From an uncultured Pelagibacteraceae bacterium (GTDB taxonomy: Bacteria > Pseudomonadota > Alphaproteobacteria > Pelagibacterales > Pelagibacteraceae): 48,869 bases of DNA. The notes beneath the pieces were generated by a model, which was not told where the DNA came from, ran no database searches, and was given only the letters and a program-made list of their open reading frames with translations. Of the stretch, positions 16,661-27,013 are shown one piece after another. Position 1 is the stretch's first letter, and each line of letters opens with the position of its first letter. The stretch spans positions 1 to 48,869 of the forward strand of contig CACCLK010000005.1 of the NCBI GenBank assembly GCA_902546795.1. The letters run 5' to 3'. The translations under genes were made by a program, and so were the position numbers.

Positions 16661-17074
16661 ATGTCATTTAAATTAAATCGCTCAAAAAGAGAACCCATGA
16701 GCGAAATTAATGTAACTCCATTTGTTGATGTGATGCTTGTGTTGTTAATTATATTTATGGTAACAGCCCCACTTTTAACGGTAGGGGTACAAGTTGATTT
16801 ACCCGAGTCCGCAGCCGACTCATTACCGGATGATCAAGAACCATTAACAATAACTATTAATTCAAAAGGTGAGGTTTTTATTCAAGAACATAAAGTTTCC
16901 TATGATAAGATCGTTCCTAAACTTCTAGCAATAGCAAAAAATAGAACTGATACAAGAATTTACGTCAGGGGAGACAAAACAATTAATTATGGAAGAGTAC
17001 TTGAAGTTATGGGAACTTTGTCAGGTGCTGGTTTTTCAAAAGTTGCATTGATCTCTGAACCTTACAAAAGTTAA
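16661..17074 (+). CDS. tolR: Tol-Pal system protein TolR
   Basis: A 137-residue ExbD/TolR protein. The single N-terminal transmembrane helix contains the proton-pathway aspartate in INVTPFVDVMLVLLIIFMVT. The remainder is a periplasmic domain with EPLTITINSKGE and the C-terminal GRVLEVMGTLSGAGFSKVAL. It is the partner of TolQ in the motor. It sits 4 bp after tolQ and 5 bp before tolA. Confidence 0.95.
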   Translation: MSFKLNRSKREPMSEINVTPFVDVMLVLLIIFMVTAPLLTVGVQVDLPESAADSLPDDQEPLTITINSKGEVFIQEHKVSYDKIVPKLLAIAKNRTDTRIYVRGDKTINYGRVLEVMGTLSGAGFSKVALISEPYKS

Positions 17075-17079
17075 TTTTA

Positions 17080-17886
17080 ATGACTAAAAGTATATTTTAC
17101 TCTATTTTTTTTCACATAGTCGTAATTTTGCTCACAGCTCTTAGCCTACCTTTTATGGCGAGACATCCAATTGATTTACCTCCAATTGTCTCAGTAGATT
17201 TTATTCAAATATCAGACAAAACAAATATCCCTTATGCGCCTAAGGCGAGAAAAATAATTGAAGATGTTAAGAAAGAGGAAAAAAGAGTTGTTTCAGAGCA
17301 AGCGCCTCCAGCTGCTAAAGCAAAAGAAAAGCCTGACAGAATACCTTTACCGAACGAAAAAAAAGAAGAGAAAGAGCTTGTTAAAAAAAAACAGAATCCT
17401 GAAGAGATAAAACCACAAATAAGACAGTCATCCGAATTTGAAAAAAAGGAATTAGTCGATACTAATCAAATTGCTGCTTTAATTGATAAGGCCAAGGAGG
17501 AAGAGGCAATAAAAAAAGATAAATCCAACAAATTGACACAAAGTAGTGTTAAAAACTCTTTTGCGACTGGGTTAAGTCTTTCGGAAGAAGATGCTCTTAA
17601 AGCCCAAATTTTTGGATGCTGGAGCGTTCCTTTAGGCTTACCATTTAATGAAAATTTATTAGTAAGAATTAAACTTGAGTTAAAAAAAGATGGTACAATT
17701 TTGAAATCAGAAATTTTAGATCACGAGCGAATGAACAGACCTGGGCAAAAATTTTATAAGATACTTGCAGAAAGTGCATTAAGAGCAGTAAGGCTTTGTC
17801 AGCCTTTAAAAGTGCCTCCCACAGGCTATGAAAAATGGAAAAATATTCAATTAAATTTTGATCCAACAGAAATGCTACAAGGCTAA
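17080..17886 (+). CDS. tolA: Tol-Pal system protein TolA-like
   Basis: A 268-residue protein with one N-terminal membrane helix ([19 protein letters not shown]), a long charged and proline-containing middle (about residues 60-160, rich in K and E), and a small globular C-terminal domain with the TolA/TonB-like segment [12 protein letters not shown] and [14 protein letters not shown]. TolA spans the periplasm and passes force from TolQR to Pal and TolB. It is shorter than E. coli TolA (421 residues) because the middle is brief. The tolB start follows its stop by one base. Confidence 0.85.
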   Translation: MTKSIFYSIFFHIVVILLTALSLPFMARHPIDLPPIVSVDFIQISDKTNIPYAPKARKIIEDVKKEEKRVVSEQAPPAAKAKEKPDRIPLPNEKKEEKELVKKKQNPEEIKPQIRQSSEFEKKELVDTNQIAALIDKAKEEEAIKKDKSNKLTQSSVKNSFATGLSLSEEDALKAQIFGCWSVPLGLPFNENLLVRIKLELKKDGTILKSEILDHERMNRPGQKFYKILAESALRAVRLCQPLKVPPTGYEKWKNIQLNFDPTEMLQG

Positions 17887-17887
17887 T

Positions 17888-19225
17888 ATGAAAAGAATTT
17901 TATCATTTATTATAATTCCATTACTTTTCTTTAAAAATTCCTTCGCTTTGATCGAAGTTGATATTACACGGGGAAATCTTGACCCGCTCCCTATAGCTGT
18001 TTCACCTCTTCATGTGGATGTGAAATCAGAAAATTTAAATGATGTAAAAATAAAAAAACTTGGTGAAAATATTTCCGAGTTAATAGAAAAAAATTTTAAA
18101 TCAACTGGTTTATTCAATCCCTTGAAAAAGGAAGCGTTTGTTCAAAAACCAGACATAGCTCATCTAAAACCGAGATTTGAAGATTGGAGATTGATTAAAG
18201 CCCAAGCTTTGGTAACAGGAAAAGTTTTAGTAAAAGGAGGAAAATTAAAAGCTGAGTTTAGACTTTGGGACCTGACCGCAGCTCAGGAAATGACCGCCCT
18301 AGCTTTTACCACAACACCGTCAAACTGGAGAAGAGTAGCGCATATAATTTCTGATAAAATTTACGAAAGGCTAACTGGAGAGGAAGGTTATTTTGATACA
18401 AGAATTATTTATGTTTCAGAAACTGGTCCGAAAAATCAAAGAGTAAAAAAATTAGCTATTATGGATCAAGATGGAGCTAATACTAAATATCTTACTTTAG
18501 GTAATGAGCTTGTTCTAACTCCAAGATTTAATCCTACAAATCAAATGGTTACATATTTGTCTTACTTTAGAAATTTACCTAGAGTTTATCTATTAGATAT
18601 TGAGACTGGAAATCAAGAGGTAGTTGGAAATTTTCCAGGTATGACTTTTGCCCCGAGATTTTCTCCAGATGGAAAAAAAATTATCATGAGTTTTGCAAAA
18701 GATGGAAATTCAGATATTTATACCATGGACCTAGACACAAGAATTGTTGAGAGAATTACAGATCACTCATCAATTGATACATCTCCATCTTACTCACCAG
18801 ATGGAAAATATATTTGTTTCAACTCCGATAGGAGTGGCTTGCAACAAATTTATGTTATGAGAAGTGACGGGTCAAACTTAAAAAGAATTTCTTTTGGAAA
18901 AGGTATTTATGGTACTCCGGTATGGTCACCAAGAGGAGATTTGATTGCATTTACCAAAGTTAGAAAAGGTAAATTTTATATTGGGGTAATGAGGGCTGAC
19001 GGAACAGGAGAAAGACTTTTAACCGAAAATTTCTATCAAGAAGCTCCTTCATGGTCACCGAATGGACGAGTCCTAGTTTTTTACAGAGAGACCAAATCTG
19101 GTCCTAAAGGAGAGGGGTTCACAGCGAAATTATGGTCAATTGATATCACGGGTTATAATGAGAGGAAAATGAAGACAGAAACCGATGCTTCTGACCCATC
19201 TTGGTCTTCATTGCTATCAAAGTGA
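17888..19225 (+). CDS. tolB: Tol-Pal system beta-propeller protein TolB
   Basis: A 445-residue periplasmic protein. The start [20 protein letters not shown] gives a typical signal peptide cut after SFA, so I prefer this ATG over a longer in-frame start 30 bp upstream inside tolA. After an N-terminal domain, the C-terminal two thirds consist of repeated propeller blades with the motif [23 protein letters not shown] and [10 protein letters not shown]. TolB binds Pal and the TolA C-terminus. A 76-bp gap separates it from pal. Confidence 0.95.
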   Translation: MKRILSFIIIPLLFFKNSFALIEVDITRGNLDPLPIAVSPLHVDVKSENLNDVKIKKLGENISELIEKNFKSTGLFNPLKKEAFVQKPDIAHLKPRFEDWRLIKAQALVTGKVLVKGGKLKAEFRLWDLTAAQEMTALAFTTTPSNWRRVAHIISDKIYERLTGEEGYFDTRIIYVSETGPKNQRVKKLAIMDQDGANTKYLTLGNELVLTPRFNPTNQMVTYLSYFRNLPRVYLLDIETGNQEVVGNFPGMTFAPRFSPDGKKIIMSFAKDGNSDIYTMDLDTRIVERITDHSSIDTSPSYSPDGKYICFNSDRSGLQQIYVMRSDGSNLKRISFGKGIYGTPVWSPRGDLIAFTKVRKGKFYIGVMRADGTGERLLTENFYQEAPSWSPNGRVLVFYRETKSGPKGEGFTAKLWSIDITGYNERKMKTETDASDPSWSSLLSK

Positions 19226-19301
19226 GGTTTTTTCTATGTAATTTAAGCTTGAATAATCTTTTAGAATTTGAAATATTGCAAACACTAACTTAAGGGGAAA
19301 T

Positions 19302-19778
19302 ATGAAATTTAACACGAATTTAAGAAAAGTTCTTTTAATATTATTTGCTACTATCGCATTGAGCGCCTGCTCTACAGCAAAAAAATCAGGTGATTTAGAC
19401 GGTGACGTTTACACTGGTAGAGACACTGTAGAATTCTTAGCTAAGGGTGTCCCGGATAGAGTTTTTTTCGCAACTAACAAATCTTCATTAACAACTAAAT
19501 CTAGAGAAACTTTACGTAAGCAAGCAACTTTTTTACGAAAAAATAAAAGTTTAAATATCACAATCGAAGGTCACGCTGATGAAAGAGGAACTAGAGAATT
19601 TAACTTAGCTTTAGGTGAAAGAAGAGCTAACGCAGCAAAAGATTATTTAATGACTTATGGTATCTCAGGTAAAAGAATATCAGTTATAAGTTACGGAAAA
19701 GAAAGACCAGTGAATACAGAGTCTAGCCCACTAGCATGGTCTCAAAATAGAAGATCCGTAACAGTTAAAGTAAATTAA
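19302..19778 (+). CDS. pal: Peptidoglycan-associated lipoprotein Pal
   Basis: A 158-residue outer-membrane lipoprotein. The signal peptide ends in the lipobox LSAC with the lipidated cysteine at residue 23. The C-terminal OmpA-like domain holds VFFATNKSSLTTKSR, the diaminopimelate-binding HADERGTREFNLALGERRA and ISYGKERPV. It ties the outer membrane to peptidoglycan and is the end point of the Tol motor. An AAGGGG ribosome binding site precedes it, and a strong terminator follows, so it may be the end of the tol operon or a separately expressed unit. Confidence 0.96.
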   Translation: MKFNTNLRKVLLILFATIALSACSTAKKSGDLDGDVYTGRDTVEFLAKGVPDRVFFATNKSSLTTKSRETLRKQATFLRKNKSLNITIEGHADERGTREFNLALGERRANAAKDYLMTYGISGKRISVISYGKERPVNTESSPLAWSQNRRSVTVKVN

Positions 19779-19798
19779 TAAGTAAAAAATACATTTCT

Positions 19799-19833
19799 GA
19801 CCCCTACGATAAAATCGTGGGGGTCTTTTTTTT
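19799..19833 (+). terminator. Rho-independent terminator after pal
   Basis: The 12-bp stem GACCCCTACGAT / ATCGTGGGGGTC (one T-G wobble) closes a three-base AAA loop and is followed by CT and a run of eight T. It is the clearest intrinsic terminator in the window. It lies 20 bp after pal and 28 bp before cpoB, so it separates these two. Confidence 0.92.
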
Positions 19834-19860
19834 GCCATTTTGTGTAAATAAAAATCTAAA

Positions 19861-20820
19861 ATGATTCAAAAATTAAAATTATTATTAGCTTTGCTGGCAG
19901 CAACCATTTTCTTCAATATTACAATATTTGTCCATGCTGATGATAAAATTGATTCTGTTATAGACCAGATACAAATTATTTCACAAGACTTAAAGACCTT
20001 AGAAAAAGCAGTTTATAAAAAATCAGACATTGTTAGATCAACAAATTCTAGTAGTTTAAACGAAGATGTACTTGCGAAACATTTGTTAAAATTAAATGAT
20101 ATTGAAGAACAATTTAGATCATTAACAAATAAATTTGAAGAAATTAATTTTAGAATAGATAAATTATCAAAAAGAGTAACCAAAATTCAATCCGATACTC
20201 AGTTAAGAATTTCAGATTTAGAGTCAGGAAATTTAGAAAAAAGTGGTAAAAAAAAATTAGCTAAAAAAAAAGAAAAACCTTTAGCTGGAACATCTAAAGC
20301 ACAAGACTTCGGAGCTACACCTGGCTACTCAACATCAAATTTACCTAAAGAACAAGCAGTTACTTCTGTTGACTCAGTGGGTACAGTTATAACTGAAGAG
20401 GCCGAGAGAGACTCACTTTTGCCAGATCGACCTCCAAAAGAGCAGTATGAGTTCGCAATTAATTTTATGAAGATTGGAGATTATGAAACTGCAGAATTTG
20501 CATTAAAAGAATTTATCGAAAAAAATAAAGGACATGATTTAGCTGGTAGCGCACAATATTGGTATGGGGAAACGTTTAGAATTCGACAGCTTTATTCAGA
20601 TGCAGCCTCAGCTTATTTGGATGGATATCAAAATTATCCTAAAAGCAAAAAGGCTCCAGATAATTTGTTGAAATTAGGTATTACAATGGTTCAACTTGGT
20701 GAGAAAGATCAGGGCTGTGTAATGATTGCTGGTATAAAAAAACAATACCCAAAAGCCAGTAAGTCTGTGTTACAAAAGGCTCAGTATGAGCAAAAAAAAT
20801 TCAACTGCAAAAAATCTTAA
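19861..20820 (+). CDS. cpoB: Tol-Pal associated periplasmic protein CpoB/YbgF
   Basis: A 319-residue periplasmic protein. An N-terminal signal peptide (KLLLALLAATIFFNITIFVHA) is followed by a coiled-coil part with repeated IDxL-type heptads to about residue 125, a K/P-rich linker, and C-terminal tetratricopeptide repeats (YEFAINFMKIGDYETAEFAL, then YWYGETFRIRQLY). In E. coli CpoB links outer-membrane constriction by Tol-Pal with peptidoglycan synthesis. It starts just after the pal terminator and overlaps tilS by 35 bp. Confidence 0.9.
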   Translation: MIQKLKLLLALLAATIFFNITIFVHADDKIDSVIDQIQIISQDLKTLEKAVYKKSDIVRSTNSSSLNEDVLAKHLLKLNDIEEQFRSLTNKFEEINFRIDKLSKRVTKIQSDTQLRISDLESGNLEKSGKKKLAKKKEKPLAGTSKAQDFGATPGYSTSNLPKEQAVTSVDSVGTVITEEAERDSLLPDRPPKEQYEFAINFMKIGDYETAEFALKEFIEKNKGHDLAGSAQYWYGETFRIRQLYSDAASAYLDGYQNYPKSKKAPDNLLKLGITMVQLGEKDQGCVMIAGIKKQYPKASKSVLQKAQYEQKKFNCKKS

Positions 20821-21805
20821 AGAGATAATTTTAACAAACAATAGAATTTCTCATTTATTTCAAAAATTTAAAAAAAATCTAAAAAATATAACTAAAAAAA
20901 GATTTGTTGTAGCTGTGTCAGGAGGACCAGACAGCCTAGCTTTATCGGCTTTCGCAAAACACTATCAAAAAGAAAAAAATTTTTTAATATATTTTGTTCT
21001 AGTTGATCATGGAATAAGAAAAAACTCGTATAAAGAAGCGATCAAGGTAAAAAAAAATCTTAAAAAAATAAGTATCAATCTAACAATTTTAAAAAATCAT
21101 ATAAAGATTAAAAAAAACTTACAAAGCCAAGCAAGAGATATAAGATACTCATTGCTAACAAAGTTTTGTAAAAAGAAAAAAGCTTTACACTTATTTACTG
21201 GGCACCATCAAGACGATCAAATTGAAACCTTTTTAATAAGACTTTCTAGAGGTAGTGGCGTACAAGGTCTTTCCTCAATGCAGAAGGAAACTAAAATTAA
21301 TAATAATATAAAACTTGTAAGACCAATGTTGGACTTTAAAAAAAAAGATTTATTATTTGTATCTAAAAAAATTTTTGGAACATATATTAAAGATCCTAGT
21401 AATCTTAATAAAAAATATTTAAGAACAAAGGTTCGTTCTTTAAAAAACTCCTTAGAAAAGTATGGATTAACACATGACGCAATAATTAAATCTATAAATA
21501 ATTTAAGATCTTCTCGAGATACTATTAATATTTATGTTGAAAAAATTTTCTCGAAAATTGTTGATAAGAAAAAAGATTATATCACAATTGATTTAAAAAG
21601 ATTTTTAGGGGAAGAGAAGGAAATACAATTTAAGATATTGAGCATGGCTTTTAAAAATCAGTCTAAAACGTACTATCCGCCAAGGTCAAAAAAAATTTTG
21701 AATGTAGTGAGTCAGATCCAATCTTCTAAAGAAATGAAGCTTACTTTAGGGGGTTGTATAGTAAAAAAGTCCAAAAAACAGATTATTTTGGAAAGAGAGA
21801 CATAA
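20786..21805 (+). CDS. tilS: tRNA(Ile)-lysidine synthetase
   Basis: A 339-residue ATP-dependent enzyme that adds lysine to cytidine 34 of the CAU-anticodon isoleucine tRNA, so that it reads AUA and is not charged with methionine. The P-loop-like motif AVSGGPDS is near residues 43-50, DHGIR follows, and the active-site segment TGHHQDDQIETFL is intact. The C-terminal domain is short compared with E. coli (432 residues). AUA codons are very frequent in this AT-rich genome, so the enzyme should be essential. The start overlaps cpoB and could be somewhat further in. Confidence 0.92.
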   Translation: MSKKNSTAKNLKEIILTNNRISHLFQKFKKNLKNITKKRFVVAVSGGPDSLALSAFAKHYQKEKNFLIYFVLVDHGIRKNSYKEAIKVKKNLKKISINLTILKNHIKIKKNLQSQARDIRYSLLTKFCKKKKALHLFTGHHQDDQIETFLIRLSRGSGVQGLSSMQKETKINNNIKLVRPMLDFKKKDLLFVSKKIFGTYIKDPSNLNKKYLRTKVRSLKNSLEKYGLTHDAIIKSINNLRSSRDTINIYVEKIFSKIVDKKKDYITIDLKRFLGEEKEIQFKILSMAFKNQSKTYYPPRSKKILNVVSQIQSSKEMKLTLGGCIVKKSKKQIILERET

Positions 21806-21844
21806 AATCCAAATTTATTCTTAAAAATGTCAAAAAATGTCATA

Positions 21845-21886
21845 TTTACAATTTATTAATTGTCCTATTATACTTGTAACAATTAA
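21845..21886 (+). promoter_or_regulatory. Possible ftsH promoter with overlapping inverted repeat
   Basis: TTTACA and TATACT are separated by 18 bases in the 102-bp gap before ftsH. A perfect 8-bp inverted repeat, TTAATTGT and ACAATTAA with a 15-base spacer (21856-21886), brackets the proposed -10. Such an arrangement would suit an operator, or a transcript-level hairpin, but AT-rich inverted repeats also occur by chance. Not tested. Confidence 0.35.
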
Positions 21887-21907
21887 AAAAATACTTATTT
21901 ATTAATT

Positions 21908-23803
21908 ATGAATTTAAAAAATCTAATAATGTGGGCTTTAATAATCCTCTTATCAGTGGGGTTATTCAATATGTTTCAGGACCCTGAAAAAAATAGGTCA
22001 ACCAAAAATACTGTTTCATTTTCCAAATTTTTAGAAGAGGTTGATAACGGGAGAGTTGTTGAAGTCAAAATTCAGGGTAATAATATTTCTGGCGTAATGT
22101 CGGATGGAAATAACTTTACCACTTATTCACCTAATTATCCAAATTTAGTTGAAAGACTATCAGACAAAGGTGTTAGCATTGTCGCTGCCCCTTTAGAAGA
22201 TAAAATGCCCTCACTGATGGGTATCCTGCTATCTTGGTTTCCAATGTTGCTTCTAATTGGGGTCTGGATATTTTTTATGCGTCAAATGCAAGGAGGCAAA
22301 GGTGGTGCCATGGGCTTTGGTAGATCAAAAGCGAAACTATTAAACGAAGCTCAAGGAAGAGTTACTTTTAATGATGTTGCGGGAGTTGAGGAAGCTAAAG
22401 AAGAAGTAGAAGAAATTGTTGAATTTTTAAAAGACCCAAAAAAATTTAGTAGACTTGGTGGAAAAATTCCAAAAGGAGCTTTGTTGATTGGTCCTCCAGG
22501 AACAGGCAAAACATTATTAGCAAAAGCAATTGCTGGAGAGGCAAATGTTCCTTTTTTCTCAATCTCTGGATCTGATTTTGTAGAGATGTTCGTTGGAGTT
22601 GGAGCTTCAAGGGTTAGAGATATGTTTGAACAAGGTAAAAAGCATTCACCTTGTATAATTTTTATTGACGAGATAGACGCTGTTGGAAGAAGCAGAGGTG
22701 CTGGTTTAGGAGGTGGAAACGATGAGAGAGAGCAAACGCTTAACCAGCTTTTGGTAGAGATGGATGGTTTTGATACAAATGAGGGAATTATTTTAATTGC
22801 CGCAACAAACAGACCAGATGTTTTAGATCCAGCTTTATTAAGACCGGGAAGATTTGATAGACAAGTAGTAGTTGGAAACCCAGATATAATCGGTAGAGAA
22901 GCAATTTTAAAAGTTCATATTAAAAAAGTAAATATTGGACCTGACGTGAAACTAAGAACGATTGCTAGAGGCACTCCCGGCTTTTCCGGAGCCGATTTGG
23001 CGAATCTCGTGAACGAGTCCGCTTTATTAGCCGCAAGAAAAAATAAAAGGGTGGTTACAATGTCAGACATTGAAGATGCCAAAGATAAAGTAATGATGGG
23101 TGCAGAGAGACGTTCAATGGTTATGAGTGAGGATGAAAAAAAATTAACCGCCTATCACGAGGGCGGACATGCGATCGTCGCTCTAAATGAGAAAGCTTCT
23201 GATCCAATCCATAAAGCGACAATTATACCTAGAGGAAGAGCGCTAGGAATGGTGATGAGGTTGCCCGAAAGAGATCAGCTTTCAGTTTCAAGAGAAAAAA
23301 TGCACGCAGATATAGCAGTAGCAATGGGGGGAAGAATAGCTGAAGAGATTATTTTTGGTCACGACAAAGTAACTTCTGGAGCATCGTCAGATATTGATAT
23401 GGTGACTAAAATGGCAAAAAATATGGTTACAAAGTATGGAATGAGTAAAGAATTAGGCACAATTGCATACGGCGAGAACGAGGAAGAAGTTTTCTTAGGA
23501 AGATCTGTAACAAAGCAGCAAAATATGTCAGAGGAAACTGCCAGAAAGGTTGACGCTGAAGTGAAAAAAATTGTTGATAAAGGATATGAAAGAGCAAGAG
23601 CAATTCTTAATGAAAAAATAGACGATCTACACAAAATTGCCAAAGCTTTACTAATCTACGAAACTCTTTCAGGTGATGAAATTAGAGATCTTATACTAAA
23701 AAACGTGAAGCCGACTAGATCTTTTAAAGATGAAAACGAGGAAGATAAATCCGAAACATCGGTAATAGATACAATTGGTTTAAAACCAAAACCAGCTTTA
23801 TAA
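21908..23803 (+). CDS. ftsH: ATP-dependent zinc metalloprotease FtsH
   Basis: A 631-residue membrane-anchored AAA protease. Two N-terminal transmembrane helices (about 7-23 and 104-124) flank a small periplasmic domain. The AAA module has Walker A GPPGTGKT at 195-202, Walker [10 protein letters not shown] and the second region of homology [20 protein letters not shown]. The zinc site HEGGH is at 417-421. It degrades misfolded membrane proteins and, in many bacteria, the heat-shock factor RpoH, which is also encoded in this window. It is preceded by its own gap and possible promoter. Confidence 0.97.
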   Translation: MNLKNLIMWALIILLSVGLFNMFQDPEKNRSTKNTVSFSKFLEEVDNGRVVEVKIQGNNISGVMSDGNNFTTYSPNYPNLVERLSDKGVSIVAAPLEDKMPSLMGILLSWFPMLLLIGVWIFFMRQMQGGKGGAMGFGRSKAKLLNEAQGRVTFNDVAGVEEAKEEVEEIVEFLKDPKKFSRLGGKIPKGALLIGPPGTGKTLLAKAIAGEANVPFFSISGSDFVEMFVGVGASRVRDMFEQGKKHSPCIIFIDEIDAVGRSRGAGLGGGNDEREQTLNQLLVEMDGFDTNEGIILIAATNRPDVLDPALLRPGRFDRQVVVGNPDIIGREAILKVHIKKVNIGPDVKLRTIARGTPGFSGADLANLVNESALLAARKNKRVVTMSDIEDAKDKVMMGAERRSMVMSEDEKKLTAYHEGGHAIVALNEKASDPIHKATIIPRGRALGMVMRLPERDQLSVSREKMHADIAVAMGGRIAEEIIFGHDKVTSGASSDIDMVTKMAKNMVTKYGMSKELGTIAYGENEEEVFLGRSVTKQQNMSEETARKVDAEVKKIVDKGYERARAILNEKIDDLHKIAKALLIYETLSGDEIRDLILKNVKPTRSFKDENEEDKSETSVIDTIGLKPKPAL

Positions 23804-23809
23804 AAATTA

Positions 23810-24868
23810 ATGAAAAAATATTACACTAGGGCGTGTAATTTTCATTACGGAAAAGAAGCTGCAAAACTCATTCAAAATAAAAAGGGACTACCTCTTTGTG
23901 GAAATAAAAAAATTGCTTTTACAAGTGTTGAAATTCTTTCCAAATTAAAAAATAACGTAAGTTCTAAAGTTATTGATATCAAAAAAATTAAAAAATTAGA
24001 TAGAAAAATCAAAGCGAAAGTAAAAAAAGATATAAAAAAAATTTCTTCTAAGAGAGAAAATTTTTTAAAAAATATCAATTTTCTTGAACCTTCGGTTATG
24101 GGCATTCTAAACTTAACACCAGATAGTTTTTCTGATGGAGGAAAATTTAATAGTAATAAAAAAGCAACTAAACACATTTATCAAATGATAAATTCAGGAG
24201 CAAAAATTATTGATGTTGGTGGTGAGTCTACTCGTCCGGGATCAATTACCGTCTCTGAAAAAGAAGAGTGGAAAAGAATAAAGCATATTATTAAAAATTT
24301 TAAGAAAAATTTTAATACAGTCTCTTTATCACTTGATACAAGAAAATCAAAAATTATGCTGGATGGAATTAAATGCGGTGTTGATATAATTAATGATGTA
24401 TCAGGGTATAGCTTTGACAAAGATGCTTTAGATAGATTAAAACGCTTTAAAGTTGCAAAGGTAATTCACCATATGAAAGGAAATCCACAAAATATGCAAA
24501 ATAATCCAAAATATAAAAATGTCCTTCTGGATATATATGATTTTTTTGAGAAAAAATTATCGAAAACAGGAAAGAAAAATATAATTTTAGATCCAGGTAT
24601 AGGATTTGGTAAAACACTGAAACATAATTTGAGTTTAATTTCTAAAATTTCTTTGTTTCATACTCTTGGTTTTCCAATTTTGATTGGAACATCAAGAAAA
24701 AGATTTATAAATCAAATTGCAGGAACAAATGACAGCAAAGAAAGAATTGGTGGCACAGTGGCTTCGGTATTATATTTAGTATCTCAAGGTGTCCAAATTT
24801 TTAGAATACATGATGTTAATGAAATAAATCAAAGCATCAAGGTATTTAGAAAAATTCTTTTTAAGTGA
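23810..24868 (+). CDS. folP: Dihydropteroate synthase
   Basis: A 352-residue TIM-barrel enzyme joining p-aminobenzoate to the pterin pyrophosphate in folate synthesis. The core starts near residue 95 with MGILNLTPDSFSDGG and continues with DVGGESTRPGS, INDVSG, LDPGIGFGKT and GTSRKRF, all substrate-binding segments. The preceding 90 residues form an extra domain (CNFHYGKEA, LCGNKKIAFTSVEI) that is also known in other alphaproteobacterial FolP proteins; its role is unknown. It is the usual neighbour of ftsH and glmM. Confidence 0.93.
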   Translation: MKKYYTRACNFHYGKEAAKLIQNKKGLPLCGNKKIAFTSVEILSKLKNNVSSKVIDIKKIKKLDRKIKAKVKKDIKKISSKRENFLKNINFLEPSVMGILNLTPDSFSDGGKFNSNKKATKHIYQMINSGAKIIDVGGESTRPGSITVSEKEEWKRIKHIIKNFKKNFNTVSLSLDTRKSKIMLDGIKCGVDIINDVSGYSFDKDALDRLKRFKVAKVIHHMKGNPQNMQNNPKYKNVLLDIYDFFEKKLSKTGKKNIILDPGIGFGKTLKHNLSLISKISLFHTLGFPILIGTSRKRFINQIAGTNDSKERIGGTVASVLYLVSQGVQIFRIHDVNEINQSIKVFRKILFK

Positions 24869-26199
24869 TGAAAAATAAATATTTTGGAACAGATGGAATA
24901 AGGGGTACAGTTAATAAGGGAAATATAACTGGAGAAAAGTTTTTTAAATTTGGTTTAGCATCAAGCACATATTTTAAAAATCAAAAAAAAACAAAACAAG
25001 TAGCAATTATTGCAAAAGATACTCGTCTCTCTGGTTATACCCTAGAGCCAGCTCTCGTTTCTGGATTAGTATCAGGAGGGATGCATGTTTTTACTCTTGG
25101 GCCTCTACCTACAAATGGTCTTGCAATGCTCACAAAAACCATGAAAGCAAATATGGGTATAATGATCACTGCTTCTCACAACCCTTATTATGATAACGGT
25201 TTAAAACTCTTTGGGCCAGATGGAATGAAATTATCTGATAAAATAGAAAAAAAAATAGAGAAATTAATTGATGCAAAAAATACAAAACAACTTACCAATC
25301 CAAAGTTACTCGGTAGAGTGAAAAGATTAGAAGATGGAAATGAAAGGTATATTAAAATATTAAAGAGTAATTTTCCAAGTAATTTTAATCTTAAAGGAAT
25401 GAAAATCGTTTTAGACTGCGCAAATGGTGCAAGCTATAAGGCTGCTCCCAAACTACTAAAAGATCTAGGCGCCAAAGTTGTTTCCCTTGGAATAAAACCA
25501 AACGGGCTCAATATTAATTACAAATGTGGATCAACTCATCCTTCTAAAATTAAATATGCTGTTAAAAAGCTTAGAGCAAATTTAGGAATATCTTTTGATG
25601 GAGATGCAGACAGGATAATAATGTGTGATGAAAAAGCCAAAATTATTGACGGGGACCAGATTATTGCAATGTTGGCCCGTCGTTGGAAGGCAAAAAAGAT
25701 TTTAAAAGGAGGAGTAGTTGGAACATTAATGTCTAATCTTGGGTTAGAAAAATTTTTAAAAAAAGAAAAAATAAAGTTTTCAAGATCAAAAGTTGGCGAT
25801 AGATATGTGAAAGAAAAAATGAAAAAATTAAATTACAATTTAGGCGGGGAACAATCAGGACATATTATTCTAGGAAAATTCGCAACCACTGGCGATGGTT
25901 TGCTTGTTGCATTAGAGGTTTTATTTGCCTTAAGAAAAGGAAAAAAGGCCAGCGAACTTTTAAAGGTATTTAAACCATTACCACAAATTTTAGAGAATGT
26001 TTGGGTCAGAGATAAAAATGTAATCACTAAACCAAATTGTAAAAATTCTATAAAAAAAGCACATAAAATTATGGGTAAAAAAGGAAGAATTTTAGTACGC
26101 AAATCTGGAACAGAACCAAAAATTAGAATTATGGCAGAGTCTTATGATAAAAAAACTATCTTAAAATGTATTAAGATAATAAAAAGGTCAATAAATTAA
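24868..26199 (+). CDS. glmM: Phosphoglucosamine mutase
   Basis: A 443-residue alpha-D-phosphohexomutase that makes glucosamine-1-phosphate for peptidoglycan and lipopolysaccharide. The phosphoserine loop TASHNPYYDNG, the metal-binding loop SFDGDADRI, the sugar-binding GGEQSGH and the C-terminal phosphate loop RKSGTEPKIRIM are all present. The ATG overlaps the folP stop in TGATG; an in-frame GTG one codon upstream is possible but less likely. It is followed by thiD after one base. Confidence 0.95.
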   Translation: MKNKYFGTDGIRGTVNKGNITGEKFFKFGLASSTYFKNQKKTKQVAIIAKDTRLSGYTLEPALVSGLVSGGMHVFTLGPLPTNGLAMLTKTMKANMGIMITASHNPYYDNGLKLFGPDGMKLSDKIEKKIEKLIDAKNTKQLTNPKLLGRVKRLEDGNERYIKILKSNFPSNFNLKGMKIVLDCANGASYKAAPKLLKDLGAKVVSLGIKPNGLNINYKCGSTHPSKIKYAVKKLRANLGISFDGDADRIIMCDEKAKIIDGDQIIAMLARRWKAKKILKGGVVGTLMSNLGLEKFLKKEKIKFSRSKVGDRYVKEKMKKLNYNLGGEQSGHIILGKFATTGDGLLVALEVLFALRKGKKASELLKVFKPLPQILENVWVRDKNVITKPNCKNSIKKAHKIMGKKGRILVRKSGTEPKIRIMAESYDKKTILKCIKIIKRSIN

Positions 26200-26200
26200 T

Positions 26201-27013
26201 TTGAAACCAAACTCAAAAATTTTGATCATTGCGGGGTCTGACTCTTCCGGTGGCGCAGGTATACAGGCGGATATAAAAACTGTAACCGCGTTAGGAGGTT
26301 ATGCTATGACAGCAATTACCGCTATAACAGCACAAAATACAACTGGAGTGAATTCAGTTTTTTCAATAAAACCAAAAGAAATAGAAAAACAAATTATATT
26401 TACATCTAAAGACATAAGACCTGATGCAATAAAAATTGGAATGTTGCATTCATCAGAAGTTATTTTTTCAGTGCTAAAAGCTTTAAAAAGTGTAAAAACA
26501 AAAAAAATTATATTAGACCCTGTTATGGTCTCTAAGGGTGGCTTCAAATTGATAAATGATAATGCTATATATACTCTGAAAAAAAAATTGATACCAAAAG
26601 CCTATCTTATCACTCCAAATATTCCAGAGGCTGAAGTTCTTACAAGAACGAAAATTAAAAATCAAGAAGATATGATAAAAGCTGCAAATATTTTAATAAA
26701 TTCGGGTGTAAAAAATATCTTACTTAAGGGCGGACATTTAAAATCAAAAATTATGTTAGATATTTTTTTAAACAAAAAAGAAATGAGAATGTTTAAGAAT
26801 AAAAAAATTGAAACTAAAAATACTCATGGAACAGGATGTACTTTATCAAGCGCGATAACAACTTTTTTAGCATGTGGAAAAAGCTTAAATAAATCTTGTG
26901 AGCTTGGAATAAAATATGTTAATCAATCTATAAGATCTAATCCAAAATTTGGAAAAGGACATGGCCCAATAAATCATCTAAATTCGATAAAGCTTAAAGG
27001 TAAATTTAAATAA
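26201..27013 (+). CDS. thiD: Hydroxymethylpyrimidine/phosphomethylpyrimidine kinase
   Basis: A 270-residue ribokinase-fold enzyme that phosphorylates HMP and HMP-phosphate in thiamine synthesis. The substrate motif [16 protein letters not shown], the [16 protein letters not shown] segment and the ATP/anion-hole motif [13 protein letters not shown] are intact. The start codon is TTG, directly after the glmM stop; no ATG is available before the conserved motif. It is transcribed with glmM and purA (purA start overlaps by one base). Confidence 0.94.
   Translation: MKPNSKILIIAGSDSSGGAGIQADIKTVTALGGYAMTAITAITAQNTTGVNSVFSIKPKEIEKQIIFTSKDIRPDAIKIGMLHSSEVIFSVLKALKSVKTKKIILDPVMVSKGGFKLINDNAIYTLKKKLIPKAYLITPNIPEAEVLTRTKIKNQEDMIKAANILINSGVKNILLKGGHLKSKIMLDIFLNKKEMRMFKNKKIETKNTHGTGCTLSSAITTFLACGKSLNKSCELGIKYVNQSIRSNPKFGKGHGPINHLNSIKLKGKFK

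Noticed and set aside
17858-17887. Longer tolB start inside tolA
   Set aside because: The ATG at 17888 gives a proper signal peptide at the N-terminus; the longer form would put ten extra residues before it.
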